Assembly: GCF_014202995.1 (NCBI RefSeq)
Contig: NZ_JACHIA010000001.1
Location: 124,001-188,000, forward strand
Source of the DNA: Longimicrobium terrae
Lineage (GTDB): Bacteria > Gemmatimonadota > Gemmatimonadetes > Longimicrobiales > Longimicrobiaceae
Reading direction: 5' to 3'
Length of the DNA stretch: 64,000 nt
Shown: positions 27,778 through 36,910 of the stretch, in pieces
How the letters are laid out: each line of letters opens with the position of its first letter
How positions within the stretch are numbered: position 1 is the first letter of the stretch
The notes under the pieces: model-generated
The model's input: the letters and a program-made list of their open reading frames with translations, nothing else
The model's database searches: none
Told to the model about the DNA's origin: nothing
Translations under genes and position numbers: made by a program

Positions 27778-29301
27778 TCAGGCCGGCTCGAGGAGCGCGC
27801 CGTCGCGGACGAGCTTGGCGGCGGCTTCGATGTCGGGGGCGAGCACGCGGTCGCCCTCCAGCGGCGGGATCGTGGCGCGGAAGATGTCGTACGCGCGCTC
27901 CACGCCCCGCCCGGGGCGCAGCGGCTTGCGGAACTCCAGCGCCTGCGCCGCGCAGAGCAGTTCGATCCCCAGCACCGCCTCGGTGTTGCGCAGCACGCGG
28001 CGCGCCTTGATGGCCCCGTGCGCCCCCATCGACACGTGGTCTTCCTTGTTGGCGCCCGTTGGAATGCTGTCCACGCTCGCGGGATGGGAGAGCACCTTGT
28101 TCTCGCTCACCAGCGCCGCCGCGGTGATCTGCGCGATCATGAACCCGGAGCACACGCCCGGATCAGCGGTCAGGAACGCGGGCAGGTCACCCGACAGGTC
28201 CGGGTTCACCAGCCGCTCCGTGCGCCGCTCGCTGACGGAACCCAGGTCGGTGAGGGCCATCGCCAGCAGGTCCAGCACCTGCGCCACGGGCTGCCCGTGA
28301 AAGTTGCCGCCGCTGATCACCAGCCCGTCCGGCCCTTCGTCCGGAAAGATCAGCGGGTTGTCCGTCGCGCTGTTCGCCTCGGTTTCCAGCACCTGGCGGA
28401 TGTAGGCGAACGCGTTCCGCGCGGCGCCGTGAATCTGCGGCATGCAGCGGATGGCGTACGCGTCCTGAACGCGCGGGTCGTCGTAGCGATGCGATTCGCG
28501 GATCTCGCTGTCCGCCAGCAGGCCGCGCAGACGCTCCGCGCTGGCCGCCTGCCCCGGGTGCGGCCGCGCGCGCATGATGGCGGGATGAAACGCGTCCGGC
28601 GTGCCGCGCAGCCCTTCCAGCGACATCGCGCCGGCCACCTCCGCCGCCTCCACCACGCGCTCCGCGCCGCGCAGCAGCAGCGCACCGATGCCGGCCATCA
28701 CCTGCGTGCCGTTGTTCAGCGCCAGCCCTTCCTTGGCCTGCAGCCGCACCGGCTCCAGCCCCGCGCGCCGCAGCGCCTCCGCGCCCGTCATCCGCTCGCC
28801 GCGGAACTCCGCCTCGCCCTCGCCGATGAGCACCAGCGCCAAGTGCGAGAGCGGCGCAAGGTCTCCCGACGCGCCCACGGAGCCCTGTTCCGGGATGATG
28901 GGATGCACCCCGTGGTTCAATAGGTCCAGCAGGCGCTGCACCACCACGGGGCGGATGCCGCTGAACCCCTTGGCCAGCACGTTGGCGCGCAGCAGCATGA
29001 TGGCGCGCGTTTCCGCCTGCCCCAGCGGAATGCCGAACCCGCAGGCGTGGCTGCGGATCAGGTTCAACTGCAGTTCCGCGAGCCGGTCGGCGGGGATGGG
29101 CGTTTCCGCGAGGCGCCCGAAGCCCGTGGTGACGCCGTACACCGTGGCGCCGCTCGCCAGCGCGCGTTCCACCACGTCGCGAGAGCGCTGCATGCGCGCC
29201 TCCGTGCCGGGCGCGAACGCCACCTGCACGGCGGGGTTCGTCGCCACCTCTTCCACCTGCTCCAGCGTCAGGCTGTCGCCGTCGATCTCGATCCGCCGCA
29301 T
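27778..29301 (-). CDS. hutH: Histidine ammonia-lyase
   Basis: A 507-residue enzyme that removes ammonia from histidine to give urocanate, the first catabolic step. The MIO cofactor triad Ala-Ser-Gly is in GSVGASGDLAPLSH near residue 142. Other family landmarks are YGVTTGFGRLAET near 53, LNNGTQVMAG, SATDNPLIF and FHGQPVAQ (active site), and ENKVLSHPASVDSIPTGANKEDHVSMG. ATG at 29301 was chosen since family members begin just before IEIDGDSLTLEQV; the frame extends to 29415. It has a good promoter and a 12-base palindrome upstream. Confidence 0.97.
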   Translation of the reverse strand: MRRIEIDGDSLTLEQVEEVATNPAVQVAFAPGTEARMQRSRDVVERALASGATVYGVTTGFGRLAETPIPADRLAELQLNLIRSHACGFGIPLGQAETRAIMLLRANVLAKGFSGIRPVVVQRLLDLLNHGVHPIIPEQGSVGASGDLAPLSHLALVLIGEGEAEFRGERMTGAEALRRAGLEPVRLQAKEGLALNNGTQVMAGIGALLLRGAERVVEAAEVAGAMSLEGLRGTPDAFHPAIMRARPHPGQAASAERLRGLLADSEIRESHRYDDPRVQDAYAIRCMPQIHGAARNAFAYIRQVLETEANSATDNPLIFPDEGPDGLVISGGNFHGQPVAQVLDLLAMALTDLGSVSERRTERLVNPDLSGDLPAFLTADPGVCSGFMIAQITAAALVSENKVLSHPASVDSIPTGANKEDHVSMGAHGAIKARRVLRNTEAVLGIELLCAAQALEFRKPLRPGRGVERAYDIFRATIPPLEGDRVLAPDIEAAAKLVRDGALLEPA

Positions 29302-29332
29302 CCGTGCTCCGCTCCGGGTGTGTGAACGCGAG

Positions 29333-29386
29333 AACATAGGCCGATTCCGCACGCCGAACAACGGGTTCGAATCCGCCACGCGTGGC
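29333..29386 (-). promoter_or_regulatory. hutH promoter with palindromic operator candidate
   Basis: Minus strand: TTGTTC (29361-29356), 17-base spacer, TATGTT (29338-29333). Just upstream is the perfect 12-base palindrome GCCACGCGTGGC (29375-29386), and a second dyad, CGCACGgttatCGTGCG, at 29411-29427. The palindromes could bind a regulator of histidine use; that is inferred. Confidence 0.5.
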
Positions 29387-29442
29387 ACAATGCTGATCTT
29401 CATGGCGGGACGCACGGTTATCGTGCGTGAACTTCAACTGCC

Positions 29443-29618
29443 CTCACGCGGAGGTCGCGGGGGTCGCGGGGAACTGAAGAAGAGAGGATGATGATCAAAA
29501 AAGATTCGTGCAGCAAAGATGCGGTGCCGTGGAGAACATGCCGAGACGCCGATCCGAATCAACCAGTCCTTTGCGGTTCCCCCCGCGACCTCCGCGTCCT
29601 CCGCGACCTCCGCGTGAT
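29443..29618. repeat. Paired inverted 9-bp arrays flanking ~100 bp
   Basis: The left arm (29443-29474) begins TCACGCGGAGG and ends GTCGCGGGGAACT. The right arm (29577-29618) is its inverse, ending CCTCCGCGTGA. The intervening 100 bases are AT-richer and contain no ORF of note. It has the same architecture as 18343-18533. Confidence 0.75.
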
Positions 29619-29646
29619 GGCTGTTCAGATGGACGGAGAACGCAAA

Positions 29647-29682
29647 GAAGGCCGCCCCGAGCACCGGGGCGGCCTTCGTTCA
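29647..29682 (-). terminator. Hairpin terminator after the fibronectin-like lipoprotein gene
   Basis: GAAGGCCGCCCCG pairs with CGGGGCGGCCTTC around AGCAC. On the minus strand it is followed by TTTGCG. It lies 20 bases beyond the stop at 29702. Confidence 0.75.
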
Positions 29683-29701
29683 TCCACCGAAAGAGAGCGG
29701 A

Positions 29702-30874
29702 TCAGCGCGTGATGCTCAGGCGCGGCTCGTTGACCCGCGTCTGGTGCGCCCAGTCAAAGATCATCAGGTCGCGGCCGGTCTGGTCGCTCCCCAGAAGCTG
29801 AACCCGCACCACCCCATAGCGCACACCGTTGGTGACCGGAATGCGGAAGACGTAGCTGAATTCCGCGTTCGCCGGCACCGGTCCGCTGGTGTAGCCCGAC
29901 GTGGGCGCCACCGTGGCCGCGCGGCACCCCGCGTCCGAACCCGGCCCGCAGGCCAGCGCCGTGGTGCGTCCCGGAAATTCCACCACCTGCGCGCCGTTCA
30001 GCGGAACGATCTTCCACCCCGCCGCGTCGCTTTCCAGGCGGAAGTGCGCCGCCGTGCTCGATCCCGCCACGATCGGGTTGTCGCCCTCGGACGCCGAGAA
30101 CACGAACCCGCTCTCCGCGGCGTTGTCGGAAAAGGCGTACAGAAGCTCGCCGTGATAGTCGGGCCGCGGCACGCCGGTCACCTGCGTGCTCAGGTTGCTC
30201 ACGTGGCCCAGCGTGTCCACCGCCGCCACGCGGTAGCCGAACTCGTGGCCGTTGCCCGCTTCCTCGTCCAGGTACCCGGTGCCGTCCGTCTGCCCGATGC
30301 GGTACAGGTAGTCCGTTCCATCCAGGCGCGTAAGGTACACCAGGTAGTGCGACAGGCTGCCGACGGACTGCGGCGTCCACCGCAGGTACACAGCGTCGTC
30401 CAGTCCCACCGGCGTCACCGGCGTGGGCGCGGCGGGGCGGCCGGCACCGGGCACCGCCACCGTTTCAAAGAACTCCGAAGGCGTTTCCAGGTTGGCGCCC
30501 TCGTTCACCGCCGCCACGTAGAAGTCGTAGCTGCCGCCCGGCTGCACGTTGCGGTCGCGGTACACGCACCCCGACGTGGTGCACGAGGTGACCGTGGCGA
30601 TGAGGGAGTAGCCGCTGCTGGAAGTGGCGCGGCCGTAGACGCGGAACACCTCGCGGTTCCAGTCCGAAGGCGGCTGCCAGGTGACTTCCACCACCGGGTA
30701 GCCCACGGGCGCGCCGGACGAGGAAAAGTCCTCCAGCACCCACTCGTAGCGGGCCGCCACGTCGCGCGGCTCGCCGGGCTCGTCGCCCCGGATGATGACG
30801 TTGGGATCGTTGTCGCAGGCGGCGAGCAGGAGCGCCGCCGCCGAGGCGGCCAGGGTGCGCGATCTGATTTTCAT
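29702..30874 (-). CDS. Lipoprotein with fibronectin-like repeats, function unknown
   Basis: A 390-residue lipoprotein: signal ending LLLAAC with Cys near 20, start ATG at 30874 before the Lys/Arg n-region. Two beta-sandwich segments look like fibronectin type III modules: VTWQPPSDWNREVFRVYGR...SYDFYVAAVNEGA and VYLRWTPQSVGSLSHYLVYLTR...GHEFGYRVAAVDTLGHVSN. A C-terminal beta-rich part follows, with two Cys (LACGPGSDAGCRA) likely disulfide-bonded. Such proteins bind other proteins or sugars at the surface; the partner is unknown. It lies downstream of lptD but beyond a terminator, so it is probably transcribed on its own. Confidence 0.8.
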   Translation of the reverse strand: MKIRSRTLAASAAALLLAACDNDPNVIIRGDEPGEPRDVAARYEWVLEDFSSSGAPVGYPVVEVTWQPPSDWNREVFRVYGRATSSSGYSLIATVTSCTTSGCVYRDRNVQPGGSYDFYVAAVNEGANLETPSEFFETVAVPGAGRPAAPTPVTPVGLDDAVYLRWTPQSVGSLSHYLVYLTRLDGTDYLYRIGQTDGTGYLDEEAGNGHEFGYRVAAVDTLGHVSNLSTQVTGVPRPDYHGELLYAFSDNAAESGFVFSASEGDNPIVAGSSTAAHFRLESDAAGWKIVPLNGAQVVEFPGRTTALACGPGSDAGCRAATVAPTSGYTSGPVPANAEFSYVFRIPVTNGVRYGVVRVQLLGSDQTGRDLMIFDWAHQTRVNEPRLSITR

Positions 30875-31056
30875 GGGAAGCGGTCGGTACAGGGTGTCGC
30901 GGCAGAACGGGAGGTCTCCGTCCATCCCCGGCAAAGGCAACCCGCATTCCGCGCGGGGCCCGCGCGGAGCGGTTCATCCAAGCGGTTACATCCCATGTAC
31001 TTGCCGTCGCCGGCCAGGTTCCGCGCCGCGGGGCGGGTGTCCCGCCTGAACGGCAA

Positions 31057-31085
31057 ACGGGCGTCCCCGGAAAGGGACGCCCGTT
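31057..31085 (-). terminator. Hairpin terminator after lptD
   Basis: AACGGGCGTCCC and GGGACGCCCGTT form a 12-base stem with a short loop, 22 bases beyond the lptD stop. Minus-strand reading gives ...CCCGTTTGCC after the stem. Confidence 0.72.
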
Positions 31086-31106
31086 GGTCTTCCGCACCGG
31101 AAGGGA

Positions 31107-34094
31107 TTACTGCTGCACCGTTCCGGCGGTGGTCGCGCGGTCCGTACCCAGGTTCTGGCGGCGGTAATCCGTCTTCAGGTCCGGCAGGTCGATCAGGTGC
31201 ACGGAAAAGGAGAACGACGTGTTCCCCGTAGGCGTGCGGATGAAGTCGAAGTTGGCCTGCCACCGGTACAGGTCGCGCTTCAGGTTCAGCACGTGCGTGC
31301 CGAACTCGCTGCGCGTGATCGAATAGTCCGTACGCCAGCTGACCGCCCAGTTGCGCGTGGGATAGAACGACACCGACCCCGAAAGCTGCTGGCTGTCGTC
31401 CGTCTCCACCTGCGGAATCTGCTGCAGCGGGTCCGCCCGGCGGCGGCGCAGCGAGTACGCCACCTGCGCGTTCCACGGCGTATTGCTGCCCCCTGTCCCC
31501 GTCACCACCTCGCGCCCGGTGCTGGTCTGCGCCCCGGGCGGGTCGATGGGCGCCTGCCCCTGCCCCGCAGGCGTGCGCCCGCGCTCCGCCGCCCGGTCGT
31601 CCTCGCTGGCCCGCGCAAAGCCCATCCACCGGAACAGCGCCGAGTTGGCCCCGAAGCTCACCGAGGTCTGCAGGCTGGTGAGGAACGGGGCAAACGTCCC
31701 GCGCTCCGACCGCGGCGTCAACGCGCCGTCGTCCTGCACCACGCGCTCGCGGAACAGGTCGTGGCTGAGCGACACCTGGAACCCGCCGAACAGGTCCGAG
31801 CGCAGCGTGTTGCTCAGGTCATCGGTCTGAAAGCGCCGCCCGTAGATGTCGGTGGGGACGAAGCTGTACGCCACCGCACCGGTGTTGATGGCCAGCAGCG
31901 TGATCTTGCGGTCCTGGTCCGGCGCGTCGCCGCCGCTGGACGGCCCGCCCGCCGAGTCCACCGCCGCGGTGGAATCCCCCGGCGCGGCCGCTTCGGCCAG
32001 CCCGGGGTTCAGGTCGTTGGTGTTCTGCGCGTTGCCGCGCCCGGCGCGGGCGATCTCCTCGTCACGGGCGGAACGGACGGGGCGCCGCACCTTGGCCTCG
32101 AACGTCTGGTCCAGGTTGAAGGAGATCTGGTTCTGCTCCGCGCCGCCCTGCGCGCCGAACACCGCCTCCTGCCGCGCCGTCTGCCGCACCGCCGGCGAGT
32201 ACACGTAGCTGGCGCCCGGCCGGATGTGGTGCCGGATGGCCGAATAGCCCGCCACGCCGGGGAAGAAGCCGAACAGCTCCGTCTGCAGCGCCGCGCCGAA
32301 GTTCACCCGCGGCGCCGCCCCCACGAAGCTGCCCAGCGCCGCCTGCTCGAACGGGTTGGGCCGCGGCGTGCTGGAGCCGGGCCGCGGCAGCCCGGAAGCC
32401 GTGTCGCTGCGGCTCAGGAAGTTCTGGCTCACGCTGATGCTGGGGCTGAGCCGCGTGTTCCCCATCAGCCGGAACTCGTAGGACGTCGACGCGTTCACGT
32501 CCAGCGTCTGCCGCGCCTGTCCGGGCACGTAGCCCAGCGCCGTCGTGTTCACGTCCGGCGACAGCGCCGTGCTGTCGATGGGCAGGAGCGGGTCGCGGTT
32601 CTGGCTGGCGTAGCGGATTCCGCCGCCCACACCCACGCTGCCGAAGCGGATGCTGCTGGTAAGGCTGGCGCCCGCGTTCCACTCGTCCGCCAGCCGCCGC
32701 GCGAAGCCCTCGTCCCGCACCGACTGGTCGTACTGCAGGTCCGTTCCCAGCGTCAGCGCGCCGTCGTTGTACCACCGCGCGCCGCCCTCCCCCGCGGGGA
32801 ACAGGGTAATGGTCTGCGGGCTGATGTTGAAGGTGCTGCGGAACGTCTTGTCGCCCGTGGCGATGGACTGCCGCAGCTCGCCGCCGGTGGCCAGCTGCCC
32901 CCAGTCCATGCGCCGGCTCAGGGCGAAGGTGCTGCTGATGTCGCTGGTCTGCCGCGCCGGGTCGATGCTGCGGTTGCGCTCGAACCGGGTGTTGGAGGTG
33001 TAGTTGGCCGAGGCGTTCAGCGTCGTCCGCTCATCCGGCAGCCACGAGCCGAGGCCGTTGATGTTCTGGTCCGTTCCCGTCTCCCGCCAGAACTGCTGGA
33101 ACGAGACGTTGCCCCGCAGAAAGCGGCGCCGCCAGTTGAACTCGTAGCCGCCGGTGACCGCCTGCCACGACTGGCTCCGCCACTCGTACGCCAGGCTGGC
33201 GCCCATGTAGTCGTTGATCGCCCAGTAGTAGCCGATGTTGGATACCTGCCGCCCCGTGCCGCGCTGGTTGTCGCCGCGGGCGTCCGTGCGCACGATGTCG
33301 TTGACGTCAAAGCGCGGAATCAGCACGCCGCTGGCGCGACCCTGGGCCAGGTCCTTGACGATGAACGGCAGGACGAAGACGGGAACGTTGCGGAAGTACA
33401 GGTACGCCGGCCGCCCCACCAGGATGCGGTTGCGGATCACCTTGATGCGGTCGGCCTTGAAGTAGTAGGCCGGGTCCTCGCGGTCGTCGGAGGTGAAGGT
33501 GCTGCCGGTGGCGTACACCCGCGTTCCCTCATCCTCCGCGGTCACGTTGCCCCGCACGAACCAGGTGGCGCCGCTCTCGTTGATGGCGGTCTGCGCCCCG
33601 CGCACGCTGGTGCGCCGCGCGTTCAGGTCGTAAAAGAGGACGTCTCCCTTGATGTCCTGCCCTTCTCCCGTCACCTGCGGCCGCCCGTACACCTCCACGA
33701 AGTCGCTGCGCTCGCGGTACACGATGCTGTCCGCCGCCTGCAGCCGCGTTCCCTCGCGGGTGACCACGGGGTTGCCGCGCAGCCGCAGCGTGCGGTCGGC
33801 GTTGCTGAACGAGGCGCTGTCGCCCTGGTACTCCACGGGAACGTACCCCTCCAGCCGCAGCAGCTCGTCGATGAGCGAGTCCTGCACCACCTCGCGCCGC
33901 GGGGTGGTGTCGCGCGAGGCGGAGTCGGGCGCGGGGCGCAGGCCGGGGCGCGGCGTTTCTGCCCGGCCGCCGCGGGGAGGCGGAATGCGCTGCGCGGCTG
34001 CGGTTGGCGCGGCGGCCGCCACGGCCAGCAGCGCCAGGCAGAGCGAAGCGAGAACCGGCGCGCGGAACAGCCGGGGGACCCTGATGCGTATCAT
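31107..34094 (-). CDS. lptD: LPS-assembly outer membrane protein LptD-like
   Basis: A 995-residue precursor. It has a signal peptide (LASLCLALLAVAAAAPTAAAQ), a Pro/Arg linker, and an OstA/LptA-like jellyroll (DRTLRLRGNPVVTREGTRLQAADSIVYRERSDFVEVYGRPQVTGEGQDIKGDVLFYDL). Then comes a large beta-barrel of alternating aromatic strands, including VLPFIVKDLAQGRASGVLIPRF and ending in NTSFSFSVHLIDLPDL. LptD with LptE inserts lipopolysaccharide into the outer leaflet. The jellyroll and the FVLPFI / GRASGVLIP elements support the call; the barrel is diverged. ATG at 34094 follows tatC by 17 bases. The cysteine pattern of proteobacterial LptD is not evident. Confidence 0.85.
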   Translation of the reverse strand: MIRIRVPRLFRAPVLASLCLALLAVAAAAPTAAAQRIPPPRGGRAETPRPGLRPAPDSASRDTTPRREVVQDSLIDELLRLEGYVPVEYQGDSASFSNADRTLRLRGNPVVTREGTRLQAADSIVYRERSDFVEVYGRPQVTGEGQDIKGDVLFYDLNARRTSVRGAQTAINESGATWFVRGNVTAEDEGTRVYATGSTFTSDDREDPAYYFKADRIKVIRNRILVGRPAYLYFRNVPVFVLPFIVKDLAQGRASGVLIPRFDVNDIVRTDARGDNQRGTGRQVSNIGYYWAINDYMGASLAYEWRSQSWQAVTGGYEFNWRRRFLRGNVSFQQFWRETGTDQNINGLGSWLPDERTTLNASANYTSNTRFERNRSIDPARQTSDISSTFALSRRMDWGQLATGGELRQSIATGDKTFRSTFNISPQTITLFPAGEGGARWYNDGALTLGTDLQYDQSVRDEGFARRLADEWNAGASLTSSIRFGSVGVGGGIRYASQNRDPLLPIDSTALSPDVNTTALGYVPGQARQTLDVNASTSYEFRLMGNTRLSPSISVSQNFLSRSDTASGLPRPGSSTPRPNPFEQAALGSFVGAAPRVNFGAALQTELFGFFPGVAGYSAIRHHIRPGASYVYSPAVRQTARQEAVFGAQGGAEQNQISFNLDQTFEAKVRRPVRSARDEEIARAGRGNAQNTNDLNPGLAEAAAPGDSTAAVDSAGGPSSGGDAPDQDRKITLLAINTGAVAYSFVPTDIYGRRFQTDDLSNTLRSDLFGGFQVSLSHDLFRERVVQDDGALTPRSERGTFAPFLTSLQTSVSFGANSALFRWMGFARASEDDRAAERGRTPAGQGQAPIDPPGAQTSTGREVVTGTGGSNTPWNAQVAYSLRRRRADPLQQIPQVETDDSQQLSGSVSFYPTRNWAVSWRTDYSITRSEFGTHVLNLKRDLYRWQANFDFIRTPTGNTSFSFSVHLIDLPDLKTDYRRQNLGTDRATTAGTVQQ

Positions 34095-34111
34095 CGAAAC
34101 CACCTGCTCCT

Positions 34112-34882
34112 TCAATCGGCCGGCGCGGCGGCCAGGTTCTCGCGGCGCCGCACCACCAGCCGTGACAGGAAGATGCTGAGCTCGTACAGCAGAATCAGCG
34201 GCAGCATCATCATCACCGTCACCGTGATGACGTCGCCGGGGGTCAGCACCGAGGCCAGCGCGGTGATCCCCACGATGGCGTGGCGCCGCTTGGAAGCCAG
34301 AAACTGCGGCGTCACCAGCCCCATGGCCGACAGGATCAGAATGACCACCGGGAGTTCGAAGACGATGCCGAACCCCAGCAGCAGCCGCATCACCATGGAC
34401 ATGTACGGCCCCACGACGATGTTCTGCTCCAGAAAGTCCGTTTGAAAGTTCATGGTGAAGCGCAGCGTCATGGGCAGCACCAGCTCGTACGCCATCACCA
34501 CGCCCACGATGAACAGCACCACGCCCAGATACAGAGAGGGCACGATGACCCGCCTTTCGGACGGCATGAGCGCCGGGGCCAGAAAGGACCAGATCTGGTA
34601 GATGACGATGGGAGACGCCAGCACCAGCCCCGTGGCCAGCGCCAGCTTCAGCGTCAGGAAGAAGGGGTCGGTGGGGCTCAGGTACTTGAGCTTGCCCCCG
34701 TTCAGAAACGGCTGGATGGGTTCGATGAGCAGCTGCATGACGCGCATGTGCTGCACCAGCAGGTACCCCCCGATGGAGCACACGATCACGGCCAGCAGAC
34801 TCCACAGCACCCGCCAGCGCAGCTCCTCGAGGTGGTCGAGAAACGGCATCTCCGCCGGCCTGGGCACGTTCACCTTCGCCAT
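34112..34882 (-). CDS. tatC: Sec-independent protein translocase TatC
   Basis: A 256-residue inner-membrane protein with six hydrophobic helices. The N-terminal EMPFLDHLEELRWRVLWSLLA holds the conserved LEELR used for twin-arginine signal binding. FLTLKLALATGLVLASPIVIYQIWSFLAPAL and MSMVMRLLLGFGIVFELPVVILIL, with the conserved Phe-Glu, follow in family order. It exports folded proteins. TatA/B genes are not in the window. A hairpin separates it from nrdR; lptD follows closely. Confidence 0.97.
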   Translation of the reverse strand: MAKVNVPRPAEMPFLDHLEELRWRVLWSLLAVIVCSIGGYLLVQHMRVMQLLIEPIQPFLNGGKLKYLSPTDPFFLTLKLALATGLVLASPIVIYQIWSFLAPALMPSERRVIVPSLYLGVVLFIVGVVMAYELVLPMTLRFTMNFQTDFLEQNIVVGPYMSMVMRLLLGFGIVFELPVVILILSAMGLVTPQFLASKRRHAIVGITALASVLTPGDVITVTVMMMLPLILLYELSIFLSRLVVRRRENLAAAPAD

Positions 34883-34911
34883 CCTGAACCCCGCGCTATG
34901 AAACAGAGAAA

Positions 34912-34934
34912 CGGGCGCGGCTCCTCCGCGCCCG
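34912..34934 (-). terminator. Hairpin terminator after nrdR
   Basis: GGGCGCGG and CCGCGCCC form the stem with a four-base loop. On the minus strand it is followed by GTTTCTCTGTTTC. It lies between nrdR and tatC. Confidence 0.72.
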
Positions 34935-34946
34935 CATGGTTCCCGG

Positions 34947-35483
34947 TCAGTCCCGCCCGTCTCCGTCTTCTTCGCCCTCCGGCAGCCCCAGCTCCAGTTC
35001 CGGCTGGTGGCGCCTGATCTCGCGCTGCGTCTGCCGGTCGCGCAGGTCGCGGAACTCCATCAGGAACTCTTCCGGATCCTGGAAGTTGCGGTACACGGAG
35101 GCAAAGCGCACGTAGGCGATGTGGTCGCGCCGCTTCAGGCGCTCCATCACCATCTCGCCGATTTCGCGGCTTTCCGCCTCACCGCTTTCCCGCCGGTCCA
35201 GGTCGCGCTCGATCTCCTCCACCACCCGTTCGATCTCGGTGGGGCTCACCGGGCGCTTGGCCGTGGCGATCTGAATGCTCAGCAGCAGCTTGCGCCGGTC
35301 GAACGGCTCGCGCTCGCCGTCGCGCTTGGTGATCTGCAGCGGGCGTTCTTCGATGTACTCGTACGTGGTGAAGCGGCGCTCGCAGCGCAGGCATTCCCGC
35401 CGCCTGCGCACGGCGCGCCCCTCCCGCACGCTGCGCGAGTCCACGACGCGGTCGTCCGTGTGGTGGCAGAAGGGGCAGCGCAC
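34947..35483 (-). CDS. nrdR: Transcriptional repressor NrdR
   Basis: A 178-residue regulator of ribonucleotide reductase genes. The N-terminal zinc ribbon has MRCPFCHHTDDRVVDSR and CLRCERRFTTYE. The ATP-cone follows: LQITKRDGEREPFDRRKLLLSIQIA and DHIAYVRFASVYRNFQDPEEF. It senses ATP/dATP and binds NrdR boxes. GTG start, as the Met-Arg-Cys-Pro-Phe-Cys start is invariant in the family. It ends in an acidic tail (EGEEDGDG) longer than usual. It lies 29 bases after cpoB and may be read through from the tol operon. Confidence 0.97.
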   Translation of the reverse strand: MRCPFCHHTDDRVVDSRSVREGRAVRRRRECLRCERRFTTYEYIEERPLQITKRDGEREPFDRRKLLLSIQIATAKRPVSPTEIERVVEEIERDLDRRESGEAESREIGEMVMERLKRRDHIAYVRFASVYRNFQDPEEFLMEFRDLRDRQTQREIRRHQPELELGLPEGEEDGDGRD

Positions 35484-35512
35484 GGCCTAGGACCCCGAAC
35501 CCGTCGGGCGGT

Positions 35513-36286
35513 TCACCGCGTCCCCAGCCGCTGCAGCTCCGTGCGGGCCTCGGTGGCCTCGGCGCTGCGCGGGTAGCGGGCGATGACCGCGTTGAAGCGC
35601 AGCCGCGCCTCCGAGCGGTTTCCGCGAGCCAGTTCCAGCCGCCCCATCCGCAGCAGCGCGGCGGAGGCGCGGGGCGAGGTGGGATACAGCTCCAGCACGC
35701 GGCCGTACGCGGTGATGGCCGCGCCCCGGTCGTTCCCCGTCTCGTACGTCTGCCCGATGTTGTACTGCGCCTCCGCGGCCAGCCGGTGCTCCGGGTTGGC
35801 GCGCAGAAACTCCTCGAACCCCGTGCGCGCCGTGGATACCGAGCCGCGGCGCATGGCGGCGAGCGCGGCGTCGTACAGCGCCTGCGGATCGGCCGCGTCG
35901 TCGTCCGCGGAGGCGTTGCCGCCCGTGGACGCCGCCTGCGCCGCCGCGGCCTGCTGGCGGCGCGCTTCCTCGGCCGCGCGATCGATCTGCGTGCGAAGCT
36001 GGCCCAGCTGCGCCTGGTTCTGCCCGCTCAACTCCTGGATCTGCACCAGCTGGCGGTCGATGGCCAGCAGCCGGTTGGCCAGGTCGCCGCGCAGACGGAT
36101 GTTCTGGTCGCTCAGCGAGTCCAGCATCGCTTCCGTGCGCTGGATCAGCGCGTCCACCATGCTGTCCTGGCGCGCCTGGTTGGCGGCCATCCCCAGTTGC
36201 AGGTCGCGGATGTCCTGCTTGGTGGCCACGCACCCCGCCGCGGCGGGAAGGAGGGCCAGCAGCGCGGCGAATCCCGCGCGCCTCAC
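35513..36286 (-). CDS. cpoB: CpoB/YbgF-like Tol-Pal accessory protein
   Basis: A 257-residue lipoprotein-like precursor (LLALLPAAAGC, Cys near 19). A coiled coil (about 25-110) is followed by tetratricopeptide repeats: DAADPQALYDAALAAMRRGSVSTARTGFEEFLRANPEH, AEAQYNIGQTYETGNDRGAAITAYGRVLELYPTS and SAALLRMGRLELARGNRSEARLRFNAVIARYP. This is the CpoB layout, coordinating Tol with peptidoglycan synthesis at division. The GTG start overlaps the pal stop (GTGA). Unlike E. coli CpoB, it appears lipidated. Confidence 0.9.
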   Translation of the reverse strand: MRRAGFAALLALLPAAAGCVATKQDIRDLQLGMAANQARQDSMVDALIQRTEAMLDSLSDQNIRLRGDLANRLLAIDRQLVQIQELSGQNQAQLGQLRTQIDRAAEEARRQQAAAAQAASTGGNASADDDAADPQALYDAALAAMRRGSVSTARTGFEEFLRANPEHRLAAEAQYNIGQTYETGNDRGAAITAYGRVLELYPTSPRASAALLRMGRLELARGNRSEARLRFNAVIARYPRSAEATEARTELQRLGTR

Positions 36287-36894
36287 CGCAGCTCCGTCGG
36301 CACCACGCGCACTTCGCCGCCCGCGATGGCGAACTCCGCGCGGCGGTTGCGGGCGTAGGCATCTTCCCCGTCGCCCTCCACCAGCGGGCGCTCCTTGCCC
36401 ATGCTCACCGGAACGAAGCGGTCCGCGTCAATGCCGTAGTTGGCCAGCCACTCGCGCACGGCCTCCGCGCGGCGCTGGCCCAGGGCCAGGTTGTACTCCG
36501 TGCTGCCGCGCTGGTCGGCGTGGCCCTCGATGCGCAGCCGCAGTCCCGGGTTGGCCTGGAGGACGGCCGCCTTCAAACGCAGGATGCCGGCCGCGCGCTC
36601 GGTGATCTCGTTGCTGTCGTACTCGAAGAAGACGATTTCCGTGAGTGCCTCGCGGGCGCCCGCTGTTTCGCGCGCCATCCGCTCGCGTTCCACGCGGTCC
36701 CGCTCGGCCCGGTCCGCGGCGGCCTGGCGGTCGCGCTCGCCGGCCAGGCGGATGCTGTCGGCCCGCGCGGCGGCGTCATCCACGCCGGAGCCGGCGGTCG
36801 TGTCCGGCTCGGGGCTCACCGCCGGCTTCTTCTTGCAGGCGCCCAGCGCCAGCACGGGGACGAGGGCAAGGACCATGGCGTTGCGAACGTTCAT
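36283..36894 (-). CDS. pal: Peptidoglycan-associated lipoprotein Pal
   Basis: A 203-residue lipoprotein: VLALVPVLALGAC with Cys near 19, a charged Arg/Glu helical linker, and a C-terminal OmpA domain with IVFFEYDSNEITERA, LRLRIEGHADQRGSTEYNLALGQRRAEAVREWL and VPVSMGKERPLVEGDGEDAYARNRRAEFAI, including the Asp/Arg residues that bind meso-diaminopimelate. It tethers the outer membrane to the wall. ATG at 36894 has GGAGA upstream. The 110 bases before it hold two repeat arrays rather than a clean promoter. Confidence 0.96.
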   Translation of the reverse strand: MNVRNAMVLALVPVLALGACKKKPAVSPEPDTTAGSGVDDAAARADSIRLAGERDRQAAADRAERDRVERERMARETAGAREALTEIVFFEYDSNEITERAAGILRLKAAVLQANPGLRLRIEGHADQRGSTEYNLALGQRRAEAVREWLANYGIDADRFVPVSMGKERPLVEGDGEDAYARNRRAEFAIAGGEVRVVPTELR

Positions 36895-36910
36895 CCGGTC
36901 TCCACGGAAA

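Noticed and set aside
31197-34445. 1082-residue plus-strand open frame opposite lptD
   Set aside because: Same effect; the minus strand has signal peptide, jellyroll and barrel features.
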